Of a stretch of DNA of 64,000 nucleotides, positions 55,083 through 63,810 are shown in pieces; within the stretch, counting starts at the first letter, position 1; the number at the start of each line of letters is the position of its first letter. The position numbers and the translations under genes are program-made. Below the pieces are notes generated by a model. The model had not been told where the DNA came from, ran no database searches, and saw only the letters and a program-made list of their open reading frames with translations. Origin of the DNA: Natronococcus occultus SP4. Lineage in GTDB: Archaea > Halobacteriota > Halobacteria > Halobacteriales > Natrialbaceae. Where the stretch lies: NCBI RefSeq assembly GCF_000328685.1, contig NC_019974.1, positions 186,001 through 250,000 on the forward strand, written 5' to 3'.

Positions 55083-56240
55083 ATGACGAATCCGTTCGGA
55101 ATCGTGTCGTCCGAGGCGATCCTCGAGGGCGCCGCGACGGACGCGTACTTCGAGCGCACGCGGACCACCCTCGAGCACGCGGAGAAGAACCCCCGGGTGG
55201 TCGCCGAGGTGACCGCAGACCAGTTCCCTACCGGCTCCTTCGAGGTCTGTACCGGCGTCAAAGACGTCGCGACGCTGTTCGAGGGTCGCAACGTCGACGT
55301 CGACGCGCTTCCCGACGGCCAGCTGTTCGACGGCGGGCCCGTCCTGCGGGTCGAAGGCCCGTACCTCGAGTTCGCCGAACTGGAGACCGCCCTGCTCGGG
55401 TTTCTCTCCCAGCCAAGCGGCTTCGCCACGGCCGCCCTCGAGGCCCGCCTCGCGGCACCCGACGCGACGGTGCTTTCGTTCGGCGCGCGTCACGTCCACC
55501 CCGCGATCACGGCGACGGTCGAGCGCGCCGCCCTGCTGGCCGGGCTCGACGGGTTCTCCCACGTCGCCGCGGGCGATATTCTGGGTCGAGAGGCCGGCGG
55601 AACGATGCCCCACGCGCTCATGTTCTGTTTCGGTGAGGGGAACCAGGACGAGGCCTGGCAGACGTTCGACGAGGCCGTCCCCGCGGACGTCCCCCGGATC
55701 GCGCTCGCGGACACCTTCTGGGATGAGAAAAGCGAGAGCCTGCTGGCCGCGGAAACCCTCGGCGAGGATCTCGATGGCGTCCGGATCGACACGACGGGCT
55801 CCCGCCGGGGCAATTTCAGACACATCATCCGGGAGGTCCGCTGGGAGCTCGACGCGCGGGGCTACGAGGACGTCGACATCTTCTGTAGCGGCGGGCTCGG
55901 CCCCGAGAACATCCGCGAGCTGCGGGACGTCGCCGACGGCTTCGGCGTCGGCAGCCACATCACTGAGGCCGACTCGGTCGATTTCAGCCTCGACATCGTC
56001 GCGATCGGCGACGAGGCCGAGCCGATCTCTAAGCGCGGCAAGCTCTCGGGCGTGAAAGAGGTCTATCGGACCGACGATGGCGGCCACCACGTCGCGCTGG
56101 CCGACCGGGACGGCCCCGCCGACGCCGAGCCGTTGCTCGAGCCGCTGGTCCGTGACGGCGAGATCGTCCGAGAGTTCGACCTCGAGACCGCCAGCGAGCG
56201 CTGTCTGGCGGACGCTTCGGCGGTCGGGTTCGACAGCTGA
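55083..56240 (+). CDS. pncB: Nicotinate phosphoribosyltransferase
   Basis: 385 residues from ATG 55083, 30 bases after the lipoprotein gene. It makes nicotinate mononucleotide from nicotinate and PRPP in NAD salvage. The N-terminal DAYFERTRTTLEH, the central LSFGARHVHPAIT and RIALADTFWDEKSESLLAAETLG, and the late DIFCSGGLGPENIRELRDVADGFGVGSHI (PRPP/phosphate site) fit the short archaeal form. The nearby cysteine hydrolase at 51226 would supply nicotinate if it is a nicotinamidase. Confidence 0.9.
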   Translation: MTNPFGIVSSEAILEGAATDAYFERTRTTLEHAEKNPRVVAEVTADQFPTGSFEVCTGVKDVATLFEGRNVDVDALPDGQLFDGGPVLRVEGPYLEFAELETALLGFLSQPSGFATAALEARLAAPDATVLSFGARHVHPAITATVERAALLAGLDGFSHVAAGDILGREAGGTMPHALMFCFGEGNQDEAWQTFDEAVPADVPRIALADTFWDEKSESLLAAETLGEDLDGVRIDTTGSRRGNFRHIIREVRWELDARGYEDVDIFCSGGLGPENIRELRDVADGFGVGSHITEADSVDFSLDIVAIGDEAEPISKRGKLSGVKEVYRTDDGGHHVALADRDGPADAEPLLEPLVRDGEIVREFDLETASERCLADASAVGFDS

Positions 56241-56277
56241 TCGATCGGCGACGAAGAGAACGGCTGCTATCGGCGTC

Positions 56278-56877
56278 TCAAAGCTCCTCGACGCTGCCGT
56301 CGGCCTCCCGCTCCCGGAAGACCTGCCCCTCGAACAGCGTGACGACGACGTCGTCGTCCTCCCAGGCCCCCGGGGCGAGTTTCGCCTTCCGACAGGTACG
56401 ATCGAGGTACTCACGAGCGCTCCAGCCGTTCTCGACCGGAACCGTGGGGTAGAGCCAGCCACCCTCCCCGCCGTCGATGGCGACCCCGTGGACCCCAAGC
56501 TCGAGGTCGGCCAGCGGGTCGTCGGTGAGGACGACGCTTTTGACAGCACAGACCGAGACGGTGAGGTTCGGTAGCTCCGAGGGACTCACCTCCGAGCCAC
56601 AGGAGTCCTCGCTTGCGGCCTCGATCGCCGCGTCGACGATGACGTGGCCGAGCTGGTCGTCCGAGCGGTAGCCGCCGGCACAGCCCCGCAGACTACCCCG
56701 TCCGCGGGTCGACTCGAGCCGGACGAACGCCCCCGTTCGCTCGTAGAAGGCTTCCCGCATGCTGCCCGGTTGCTCCCGCTGTCCGTGTTGCACGTAGGAT
56801 TCGACGGCTTCGCGCGCGAGTTCGACGGCGCGTGCACCGTCCTCGTAGGAAAGGTCAACGCCCTGTCGCTGGGACAT
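56278..56877 (-). CDS. AMMECR1 / TIGR00296-family protein
   Basis: 199 residues from ATG 56877, the second of two close starts. A ctttag element around 56907-56912 places transcription start near 56883, just before this ATG but after the one at 56889. Conserved AMMECR1 features are visible: FVRLESTRGRGSLRGCAGGY (the LRGCIG-type signature), then PNLTVSVCAVKSVVLTDDPL and ENGWSAREYLDRTCRKAKLAPGAWED. The family is found in archaea and eukaryotes with an unproven role. It diverges from the RNase P RNA gene. Confidence 0.9.
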   Translation of the reverse strand: MSQRQGVDLSYEDGARAVELAREAVESYVQHGQREQPGSMREAFYERTGAFVRLESTRGRGSLRGCAGGYRSDDQLGHVIVDAAIEAASEDSCGSEVSPSELPNLTVSVCAVKSVVLTDDPLADLELGVHGVAIDGGEGGWLYPTVPVENGWSAREYLDRTCRKAKLAPGAWEDDDVVVTLFEGQVFREREADGSVEEL

Positions 56878-56950
56878 ACAACCAGACATGGTGATTGTCG
56901 TCCTAAAGCGCTTCCATTCGGTTCGAGGACACGAGGGATCCGACCGCGGG

Positions 56951-56959
56951 ACTTATTCG
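56951..56959 (+). promoter_or_regulatory. Probable TATA box for RNase P RNA
   Basis: acttattcg centres about 25-26 bases before base 56980, where the P1 helix of the RNA begins. The fit between this element and the folded 5' end supports both. Confidence 0.6.
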
Positions 56960-56979
56960 GCTCCCGACCCTACTTCTCA

Positions 56980-57590
56980 CTGGGAGAGAGAGCCCGGCTG
57001 CCGCGATGACCGTGCCGGCGACGGCGCGGTCACCATGGGACGGCGCGACTCGACGTCGCGTCGTCCCCCCACGTTGCCCGTCCCTCCGGGACGCGCAACG
57101 CTCGCGAGGAAAGTCCCCCCACCCGTTCGGGCGGGTGACCGGACGCAAGTCCGGAGCGGGAGACCGCTGGCTCTGGAACAGAAACGACACGTCTCGGCCC
57201 GACCGATGAGGCGCGCGACCCCGACCGCGAGGAAGGGAAGCTAACCCGCCGAGGGACGCGCGGTCCAACGGACCGCGAAACGTGAGACGGCGCGAGCCGT
57301 CGAGCAGGCGACTCGAGCGCCAGAGGCGCTCGAGTCGCCGACAGACGAGGCGGTGCAAACCGCCGAGTCGCGTGTGGTCGCACACACGTGGTTCGAATCC
57401 GCGGACCGCGCGATTCACGTCGACTGGCGCGGTCGACCACACACAGACGGCCGAGGATCGATGGAACGGCGAACCCTCACCGGTGCAAGTCCGTGCCGTG
57501 GTAGCCCGAACGCCCCGCGATTTCGCGGACGGCACGGACGCTCAGCCGAATGCCGGATCGAACAGAAGGGGGCTTACTCCTCTCACCCAG
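56980..57590 (+). ncRNA. rnpB: RNase P RNA
   Basis: The catalytic RNA that matures tRNA 5' ends. GAGGAAAGTCC at 57106-57116 is conserved region I, and AACAGAAGGGGGCTTACTCC (57561-57580) is conserved region V; the CCCCCC after region I pairs with GGGGG of region V as helix P4. The ends pair as P1: ctgggagagag (56980-56990) with ctctcacccag (57580-57590), ten of eleven pairs, with ccggc/gccgg next to it as P2. A T-run follows the 3' end. At about 611 bases it is longer than the haloarchaeal examples I recall (about 400-500), mainly because of long peripheral helices. Exact ends may shift by a few bases. Confidence 0.9.
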
Positions 57591-58017
57591 TTTTCGTCCT
57601 CGAGTGGCGACACGGTTCAATTGACCCGCGATCTCGAGCGAAACAGTACCATGCTACCAGAACACCCGTTCTACGGCCGGTCGTTACGTACAGCGAACTT
57701 TTTTACCGAGGGCATCGGCTGGCGTCTGCGACACCAGCCTCAACCCCCGGCAAAAAACTTCGATGAAAAAAGGCCGACGGCTCGCCCGTCGGGCTCGCCG
57801 TCGGTGAAACGCCTCGCTTCGCTCGGCGTACGCTTCTCCGACCCGCTCCGTTCCATACGCTTATCCCTCGTACCGTCTCGATGACCGTCCTCGCTCGTGT
57901 TCGGACGGTCCACAGCGCGCGCTACCGCACGTGAAGCTTTCAGTCGTCTCGAGGTCGCCGACTCTCTCGCCCGTACCGCCGATTCGAACCGATCGAGCCT
58001 CGGCTCCGATCCTGCCG
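57591..58017. other. Gap after rnpB without a supported gene
   Basis: The first bases (ttttcg) are a likely terminator for rnpB. The rest includes palindromic GC-rich runs such as gacggctcgcccgtcgggctcgccgtc (about 57772-57799 region) and A-runs (caaaaaac, atgaaaaaagg). An open frame reads across it but is Ser/Arg/Pro-rich and continues out of the RNA gene, so I do not accept it. No tRNA, repeat array or transposon end was seen. Confidence 0.55.
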
Positions 58018-58896
58018 TCACTCGAGGACGTCGGCGATCCGATCCACGCAGCCGACATCGGGTTTCGTGTAGGCGCAGTGGTCGCCGACCTCGCCCGTGA
58101 CGTCGACGTCGGTGTAGTTCGCCGGGCACGAACTCCCGCTGCGAAACCAGCCGCCGCCGCAGTCGCTGCCCGCACAGCCCAGCCCGCTCGCGAACGACTG
58201 CAGGTCGTAGCCGTAACAGACGCTGGCGTCGTCCTCGGAGTGGTAGTTGTACACCGCGTCGGCTCCGTGCTCGATCCCGCGGCCGTACGCGCCGGCCGTA
58301 CAGACCGCGTCGTCGTCGGCCGCGGTCCCGAGCAGCGAGACGGTCTCGACGCGGGTCTCGAGAACGGCGAGCGTCTCGAGACACGCCCGACCCCCAAGCG
58401 AGTGGCCGACCAGGTGGACCGTCGCGTCGGGGACGTCCTCGAGCCAGGCGGCGAGGCGCTCGCCGACGGTTTCGGTGGTGCGCTCGGCGCGCCAGTAGTT
58501 GTAGGTGTCGGCCGCCCAGGTCGCCGCGAGGACGGGACGGTCGTACCCGTTCTGATCCAGCGCCTCCCGGAGGGTAGCGGCCTGGTCCGTACTCGTCTCG
58601 CGGCCGTGCCAGCCGTGGACGAAGACGACGAACTCCTCGCCGATTTCCTCGAGGTTCGAGGCGGTCGGCTCGGCGTCAGTGAGGTCGATCTCGGGGTAGT
58701 CGGCGGGTGCCTCGAGCCAGTCGTCACAGCCGACGCGGTCGCTCGCTGCCGCCGGATCGGAGACGGCGCCCACTCCCGCAACCCCGGCGGTCGCACCCGC
58801 CGTCGCGCCGAGGAGCTGGCGCCGGCTGACAGCAGTCGAGTGCGGTTCGCACTCGTTGTCGTCCTCGGTCGCCGTGCTCGAGCGGTGCCCGTTCAT
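58018..58896 (-). CDS. Tat-exported alpha/beta hydrolase (lipase/esterase-like)
   Basis: 292 residues from ATG 58896; this start places SRRQLLGATAGATAGVAGVG as a twin-arginine signal in the normal position near residue 24. The catalytic nucleophile is in HLVGHSLGGRACLE, and EFVVFVHGWHGRETSTD is the oxyanion strand and loop. DAVYNYHSEDDAS is a likely acid/His end region. The C-terminal third is Cys-rich for a haloarchaeal protein (about eight Cys in the last 90 residues), suggesting disulfides outside the cell. The substrate is unknown. Confidence 0.85.
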   Translation of the reverse strand: MNGHRSSTATEDDNECEPHSTAVSRRQLLGATAGATAGVAGVGAVSDPAAASDRVGCDDWLEAPADYPEIDLTDAEPTASNLEEIGEEFVVFVHGWHGRETSTDQAATLREALDQNGYDRPVLAATWAADTYNYWRAERTTETVGERLAAWLEDVPDATVHLVGHSLGGRACLETLAVLETRVETVSLLGTAADDDAVCTAGAYGRGIEHGADAVYNYHSEDDASVCYGYDLQSFASGLGCAGSDCGGGWFRSGSSCPANYTDVDVTGEVGDHCAYTKPDVGCVDRIADVLE

Positions 58897-58994
58897 GGAT
58901 GGATCGTCGTCGGAGTCACGACTCGAGTCGACTCTCGTGACCGACGCGGGTACGTCCCGTGCAGGCACGTTCCGGGCGCCGAGGGCGCAGCTTC

Positions 58995-60209
58995 CTACGA
59001 AAGAACGAGTAGCTCCGTGGTTCCCTCGCCTTCCCAGCCGGCGCTGGTTCCCGCGAACAGCTTCCCGTCGGCAGCGGTGACGGCGCTGACCGCGCCCTCG
59101 CCTGCGTAGTCGAACCGGCGCTCGCCGACGCGAAGCGAACGAACCCCGTACCCGCCCTCGATATCGATCGCGCGGAGCCGATCGCCCCCGACGTAGACCG
59201 TGTCGCCGACGACGATTGGCGGACTCTCGGCGCTCCGGTCGAGGTCGACCCGCCACCGCTCGTCGCCGTCGGTCGCGTCGAGCGCGTACAGGGTCGTCCC
59301 CGAGCGAGCCAGCAGCGTCCGGTGGCCGATCGCGATCCCGTCGGCGCCGAAGCTCCCGAGTTCGGTCTCCCACTCCCGCTCCCCGCCGATGTCGAAGTAG
59401 GTGATCGTCCCGTCGCTACCGGCGACGGCGACACCGTGACCGGTCCGACGATCCTCCGACGTCAGTATCGTCGGCGCGCTCGCGATCCCCGCTTCGATCG
59501 TCCGCCGCCACTCGACGGTGCCCCACTCCGTGATGCAGTACAGCTCCCCGCCCCTCGTGGGAACGTAGAGGTAGCCCCCGTACACCGCCGGCGTGTATCG
59601 GGGCGAGCCGAGCAGCTCCTGCTCCCACAGCCGATCGCCGCTTTCGGCCTCGAGTGCGTACATGGCGTTGCCGGCGGCCGCGTAGACGCGATCCCCGTCG
59701 TCGGTCTCCGAGACGGTCAGCGAGCCGGATCCGATCGTCGAATCGAACTCGCGAGTCCAGTCGGCCTCGCCCGTCTCGAGGTCGCGGGCGGTCAGCGTGC
59801 TCACCTCCGGCAGGTACGCCCGTTCGCCGATCACCGTCGGCGCCCCGTTGTAGGTGTAGGCCTCGTTGTCGGGATCGATCGACCACCGCCGCTCGCCAGT
59901 CTCGCGGTCGACGGCGACGATGTCGACTCCCGTGGTGACCAGAACAGCGTCGTCGGTCACGATCGGCTCGGCGGTGACGAACGCCGAGCCGAGCTCGTGG
60001 CGCCACTCGAGGGTCGGGTCCTCGCGGGGGGCGACGCCGCCGGCGACGGCTCTGGAGTTGCCGAGATCGGCGCCGGGCGTCGGCCACGTGTAGCCGTCCT
60101 CGGTTCCGGGCTCGGCGTCGACCCGTCCGAGACAGCCCGCGAGCGCCGCGGTACCGACGGCCCCGGCCCCGGCCCCGACCCTCGTGAGGAGATCGCGTCT
60201 GGTTGGCAT
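58995..60209 (-). CDS. PQQ-like beta-propeller Tat lipoprotein
   Basis: 404 residues from ATG 60209. PTRRDLLTRVGAGAGAVGTAALAGC is a twin-arginine signal ending in a lipobox. The mature part contains repeated blade motifs of the type W-x-x-D-x-x-x-x-x-x-P-P-x-V-x-x-x-x-V-Y-V/Y-x-x (for example VLVTTGVDIVAVDRETGERRW, VYVGGDRLRAID, LYALDATDGDERWRVDL), about seven in all, as in PQQ-binding-like propellers such as BamB. No dehydrogenase catalytic residues are evident, so it is probably a binding or scaffold protein on the outer membrane face. Confidence 0.88.
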   Translation of the reverse strand: MPTRRDLLTRVGAGAGAVGTAALAGCLGRVDAEPGTEDGYTWPTPGADLGNSRAVAGGVAPREDPTLEWRHELGSAFVTAEPIVTDDAVLVTTGVDIVAVDRETGERRWSIDPDNEAYTYNGAPTVIGERAYLPEVSTLTARDLETGEADWTREFDSTIGSGSLTVSETDDGDRVYAAAGNAMYALEAESGDRLWEQELLGSPRYTPAVYGGYLYVPTRGGELYCITEWGTVEWRRTIEAGIASAPTILTSEDRRTGHGVAVAGSDGTITYFDIGGEREWETELGSFGADGIAIGHRTLLARSGTTLYALDATDGDERWRVDLDRSAESPPIVVGDTVYVGGDRLRAIDIEGGYGVRSLRVGERRFDYAGEGAVSAVTAADGKLFAGTSAGWEGEGTTELLVLS

Positions 60210-60385
60210 TGCCGAACGACTCGCGGACGGCTCGGAATGAGTTTTGTGTCCGACCGCCGCTCGATCGCGGAGGCCGACTCGGCGTCAGGATTCTCGAGGT
60301 ATCGACAGGATCGGTCCGCAGGGGTCTCTGCAAAGACCGCGAGCAGCGGCCGCTCACGCTGCTACGCGTCGCTCGCGGTTTGAGA

Positions 60386-60502
60386 AGCGTCCTGACGGAG
60401 TCCAACGCGAGTGAAACGAGCGTTGGGCACGTCAGGACCGAACGACGCAGCGAGTGCTGAACGAAGTGAAAGCACTCGTAAGGAGTGAGCGTCCTGACGG
60501 AG
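60386..60502 (+). repeat. Direct repeat of the tRNA-Arg 3' end
   Basis: The 15-base sequence agcgtcctgacggag occurs at 60386-60400 and again at 60488-60502, where it covers the 3' end of tRNA-Arg. The 87 bases between carry no gene. This pattern is what would remain if an element had once integrated at the tRNA, or it may be a partial copy of the tRNA end. The rest of the gap 60210-60489 shows no gene. Confidence 0.55.
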
Positions 60503-60562
60503 ATTTGAACTCCGGTCCCTGGCTCCGCAAGCCAAGAGGATAGTCCACTACCCTATCAGGAC
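60490..60562 (-). tRNA. tRNA-Arg (GCG)
   Basis: 73 bases on the minus strand. The acceptor GTCCTGA pairs with TCAGGAC, the discriminator is G, and the anticodon loop TTGCGGA gives GCG, reading CGC/CGU. The T-arm contains GTTCAAATC. CCA is not encoded. There is no intron. A TATA-like element lies at 60586-60598. Confidence 0.95.
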
Positions 60563-60585
60563 TCATCTCTACGTACTGCCGTCGA

Positions 60586-60598
60586 CATTAAAGCCCTT
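60586..60598 (-). promoter_or_regulatory. Probable TATA box for tRNA-Arg
   Basis: On the minus strand this reads aagggctttaatg. Its centre lies about 28 bases before the first tRNA base, implying almost no leader. Confidence 0.5.
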
Positions 60599-60813
60599 TC
60601 GAAAGTATCCGGTCGCTGGCCGCCGATTCCGGGTGTGAGTGTCACGCGGGCGCCGCGGGTTTATCCCGGAAGGCGCAGCCAACGATCGTATGCGCTCCGA
60701 CCGTCGACTGCCCCGAGTCGCCGCGTCCGTCCCGACCGTCGTGTGGGTCATTCGCTCTCGAGGCTGTCGAATGAGCAATTCTTATGCGCGGGCTACTCAT
60801 GAACGAACATAGA

Positions 60814-62274
60814 ATGAGCGACATCGAGGGCGTGTACGAGGACCTCGAGGCCGACGTTTCTCTCGAGGAGTTTCGCGAGGCCGTCGAGGAGAAAGTCGAG
60901 CAGATGGGCGGGCTCGCCGACGAGGAGACGGCGGCGATGCTCATCGCCCACGAGATCGGCGAGAGCGAGGTCGGCGGCGTCGCCGACGTCGAACCCGGAA
61001 TGGAGGAGGCCAAGTTCGTCGCCAAGGTGATCGACATCGGCGAGCTGCGCACCTTCGAGCGCGACGGCGAGGACGAGGACGGCCGCGTCGTCAACGTCGA
61101 GGTCGCCGACGAGACGGGGTCGATCCGGGCGGCGTTCTGGGACGACCACGCCGCGGCCGCCACCGAGGAGCTCGAGGAGGGCCAGGTGCTGCGAATCAAG
61201 GGCCGTCCGAAGGACGGGTTCTCGGGCGTCGAGGTCAGCGTCGACGAGGTCGAACCCGACCCCGACACCGAGATCGACGTGCAGATCTCCGATACCCACA
61301 CCGTCGAGGCGCTGTCGCTTGGCCTCTCGAGTGTCAATCTCGTCGGCGTCGTCCTCGACACCGACAGCGTGCGCACCTTCGACCGCGACGACGGCTCGGA
61401 GGGGAAAGTCGCGAACCTCGTCGTCGGCGACGCGACGGGCCGAATCCGGGTGACGATGTGGGACGAACGCGCCGAGCAGGTAACGGCGTTCGAGACGGGT
61501 GACACCGTCGAGGTGATCGACGGCTACGTCCGCGAGCGGGACGGCTCGCTCGAACTCCACGTCGGCAACCGCGGCGCGATCGAGGACGTCGACGCCGACG
61601 TCGAGTACGTTCCCGACAACACGCCGATCGAGGACGTCGAGATCGGCGAGACCGTCGACATCGCGGGGGTCGTTCGCTCGGCGGATCCCAAGCGGACGTT
61701 CGACCGCGACGACGGCTCGGAGGGCCAGGTCCGTAACATCCGAGTCCAGGACGCGACCGGCGACATCCGGGTCGCGCTCTGGGGCGAGAAGGCCGACGTC
61801 GACGTCGGTCCCGGCGACGAGGTCGCGCTGGCCGACGTCGAGATCCAGGACGGCTGGCAGGACGACCTCGAGGCGAGCGCGGGCTGGCAGGCGACGGTGA
61901 CCGTCCTCGATTCCGACGCCGAAGCGGGCGCTGGTGCCGGGACCGACGCCGGCGCTGCCGACGGTGGGGACGAGCACGCCGGACTGTCGTCGTTCGCCGA
62001 CGGCGCCGGTTCGGCGACGGCCGACGACGGCTCGACTACTACCGGGGGCGAGGACGACGGTGAGACCGGTGCCGACGCCGATCGGAACGATCCCGAACCC
62101 GGCGAGGAGACCGAGTTCACCGGCGTCGTCGTCCAGGCCGGCGACCCGGTTGTCCTCGACGACGGCGAGACGACGATGAGCGTCGCGACCGACGTCGATG
62201 TCGGCCTCGGCGAGGAGGTAACCGCCCGCGGGGTCGTCCGCGACGGTCGACTCGAGGCGAGCGACGTGTTCTGA
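60814..62274 (+). CDS. rpa: Replication protein A-like single-stranded DNA-binding protein
   Basis: 486 residues from ATG 60814, about 30 bases after a ttcttatgc TATA-like element. Three OB-fold domains follow a short helical part (1-60). They are marked by FVAKVIDIGELRTFERDGED (about 70), LVGVVLDTDSVRTFDRDDGSEGKVANLVVGDATGRIRVTMW (about 180) and DIAGVVRSADPKRTFDRDDGSEGQVRNIRVQDATGDIRVALW (about 285). The last 100 residues are an acidic linker and a short final beta domain. It binds single-stranded DNA in replication and repair. There is no RPA-associated gene next to it, which resembles the stand-alone type (Rpa2 of Haloferax, by memory). Confidence 0.88.
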   Translation: MSDIEGVYEDLEADVSLEEFREAVEEKVEQMGGLADEETAAMLIAHEIGESEVGGVADVEPGMEEAKFVAKVIDIGELRTFERDGEDEDGRVVNVEVADETGSIRAAFWDDHAAAATEELEEGQVLRIKGRPKDGFSGVEVSVDEVEPDPDTEIDVQISDTHTVEALSLGLSSVNLVGVVLDTDSVRTFDRDDGSEGKVANLVVGDATGRIRVTMWDERAEQVTAFETGDTVEVIDGYVRERDGSLELHVGNRGAIEDVDADVEYVPDNTPIEDVEIGETVDIAGVVRSADPKRTFDRDDGSEGQVRNIRVQDATGDIRVALWGEKADVDVGPGDEVALADVEIQDGWQDDLEASAGWQATVTVLDSDAEAGAGAGTDAGAADGGDEHAGLSSFADGAGSATADDGSTTTGGEDDGETGADADRNDPEPGEETEFTGVVVQAGDPVVLDDGETTMSVATDVDVGLGEEVTARGVVRDGRLEASDVF

Positions 62275-62305
62275 GACGTCGAAAAACGCCGAATCACGAG
62301 GAAAA

Positions 62306-62325
62306 GCGTTAAGGGAGTTAACTCC
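62306..62325 (+). promoter_or_regulatory. TATA box with adjoining 12-bp palindrome before the histone gene
   Basis: gcgttaaggg at 62306-62315 is in position for a leaderless start at ATG 62338. It runs into the perfect palindrome ggagttaactcc at 62314-62325, which would lie between the TATA box and the start, where a repressor would block polymerase. The operator role is inference. Confidence 0.5.
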
Positions 62326-62337
62326 GGCTATCATGAT

Positions 62338-62769
62338 ATGAACGTCGAACTCCCGTTCGCGCCGGTGGATACGATCATCCGGCGGAACGCGGACGAGCTT
62401 CGGGTGAGCGCCGACGCGTCCGAGGAACTCGCAAAGCGCATCCAGGACCGCGGGAGCGAACTCGCGACCGAGGCCGCCGAGCGAGCGAACGCGGACGGGC
62501 GCAAGACGCTGATGGCCCAGGACTTCGGGGTCGAGACGGTCGTCAACAAGGAGAGTCTCGAGCTCCCGGTCGCTCCGGTCGACCGCATCGCGCGTCTCGA
62601 GATCGACTCCCGGTACCGGGTCTCGATGGACGCCCGGATCGCACTGGCCGATATCCTCGAGGACTACGCCGACAACGTCGCCCGGGCCGCGGCCGTCCTC
62701 GCTCGCCACGCCGATCGGCGCACGATCACGGACGACGACATCGAGACGTACTTCTCGCTGTTCGAGTGA
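62338..62769 (+). CDS. Archaeal histone, fused double histone fold
   Basis: 143 residues from ATG 62338. It consists of two histone folds in one chain: MNVELPFAPVDTIIRRNAD through TLMAQDFGVE (about 1-65), then LELPVAPVDRIARLEIDSRYRVSMDARIALADILEDYADNVARAAAVLARHADRRTITDDDIETYF (75-143). Haloarchaea usually make such fused pseudo-dimers. Lysines are few and acidic residues many. The next gene, one base after its stop, codes for a histone deacetylase-family protein. Confidence 0.95.
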   Translation: MNVELPFAPVDTIIRRNADELRVSADASEELAKRIQDRGSELATEAAERANADGRKTLMAQDFGVETVVNKESLELPVAPVDRIARLEIDSRYRVSMDARIALADILEDYADNVARAAAVLARHADRRTITDDDIETYFSLFE

Positions 62770-62770
62770 G

Positions 62771-63790
62771 ATGCAGTTTGGTTACAGCGAGACCTGTCTC
62801 GCACACGATCCCGGCGCGCGCCACCCCGAGTCGCCGGACCGACTGCGGGCGATCCGTGAAGGACTGAAACGAAAGTACGGCGTCGACTACGTCGAGGCCG
62901 ATCCCGTCGGCATTGACGTCATGGCGGGTGTCCACGACCGCGACTACCTCGAGGACGTCAAGGAGTTCTGTGCCGATGGCGGGGGGAACTGGGACCCCGA
63001 CACCACCGCGGTCGAGGAGACCTGGGAGGCGGTCAGATACAGCGCCGGACAGGCCTGCTGGGCCGCCGAGACGGCACTCGACGGTGCTGACGGCCGGGAC
63101 ACACCGTTCTCGATCGGTCGGCCGCCGGGTCACCACGCCGTTTACGACGACGCGATGGGCTTTTGTTTCGTCAACAACGTCGCCGTCGCCGCCCAGCACG
63201 CCCTCGACAGCCGGGACGTCGACCGGGTCGCGATCGTCGACTGGGACGTCCACCACGGCAACGGCACGCAAGACATCTTCTACGACCGCGAGGACGTCTT
63301 CTTCGCGTCGATCCACGAGGAAGGGCTCTACCCCGGTACCGGGGAGGTCGAGGAAACCGGCGAGGGGGCAGGCGAGGGGACGACGATGAACCTCCCGATG
63401 CCAGCCGGAACCGACGATCGGGACTACGTCGAGGCGGTCGAAGGTCCCGTCGCGAGCGCCCTCGAGGCGTACGATCCCGACCTTCTACTGATCAGCGCCG
63501 GCTTCGACGCCCACCGTCACGATCCGATCTCGCGGATCCGGCTCTCGACGGAGGCCTACGCCCTGCTGACCGATCGCCTCCGCGGGGTCGCCGATCGGAC
63601 CGACGCGGCGCTTGGGTTCGTCCTCGAGGGAGGATACGGGCTCGATGTGCTAGCGGATAGCGTTGCGCTGGTTCACGAGACCTTCGACGGACGGGAGCCG
63701 ATCGAGCCCGACGGCGACCGCAGCCCCGACGCCGTCGAGCTGCTCGAGGACGTCGCGCGGACCCACGACATCGAGCTGGATCTGGACTGA
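62771..63790 (+). CDS. Histone deacetylase / acetoin-utilisation family protein
   Basis: 339 residues from ATG 62771, with one base between it and the histone stop, so the two are almost surely co-translated. GRPPGHHAVYDDAMGFCFVNNVAVA supplies the catalytic H121-H122, and VDWDVHHGNGTQDIFY the zinc ligands D159 and H161. SAGFDAHRHDP provides the third ligand and GGYGLDVLADSV the substrate-side tyrosine. It is therefore a class II-like zinc deacetylase. Targets in haloarchaea are uncertain and may include acetylated lysines of proteins or polyamines. Confidence 0.93.
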   Translation: MQFGYSETCLAHDPGARHPESPDRLRAIREGLKRKYGVDYVEADPVGIDVMAGVHDRDYLEDVKEFCADGGGNWDPDTTAVEETWEAVRYSAGQACWAAETALDGADGRDTPFSIGRPPGHHAVYDDAMGFCFVNNVAVAAQHALDSRDVDRVAIVDWDVHHGNGTQDIFYDREDVFFASIHEEGLYPGTGEVEETGEGAGEGTTMNLPMPAGTDDRDYVEAVEGPVASALEAYDPDLLLISAGFDAHRHDPISRIRLSTEAYALLTDRLRGVADRTDAALGFVLEGGYGLDVLADSVALVHETFDGREPIEPDGDRSPDAVELLEDVARTHDIELDLD

Positions 63791-63810
63791 GGGTTCGAGC
63801 CAAGCGAGTT

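Noticed and set aside
57282-57884. 200-codon frame crossing rnpB and the gap after it
   Set aside because: Most of it lies in the RNase P RNA gene, the product is Arg/Ser/Pro-rich, and no start with a promoter is seen after 57590.
57870-57930. C/D-box-like RNA suggested by cgatgac near 57880
   Set aside because: No matching C', D' and D boxes with terminal stem could be found.
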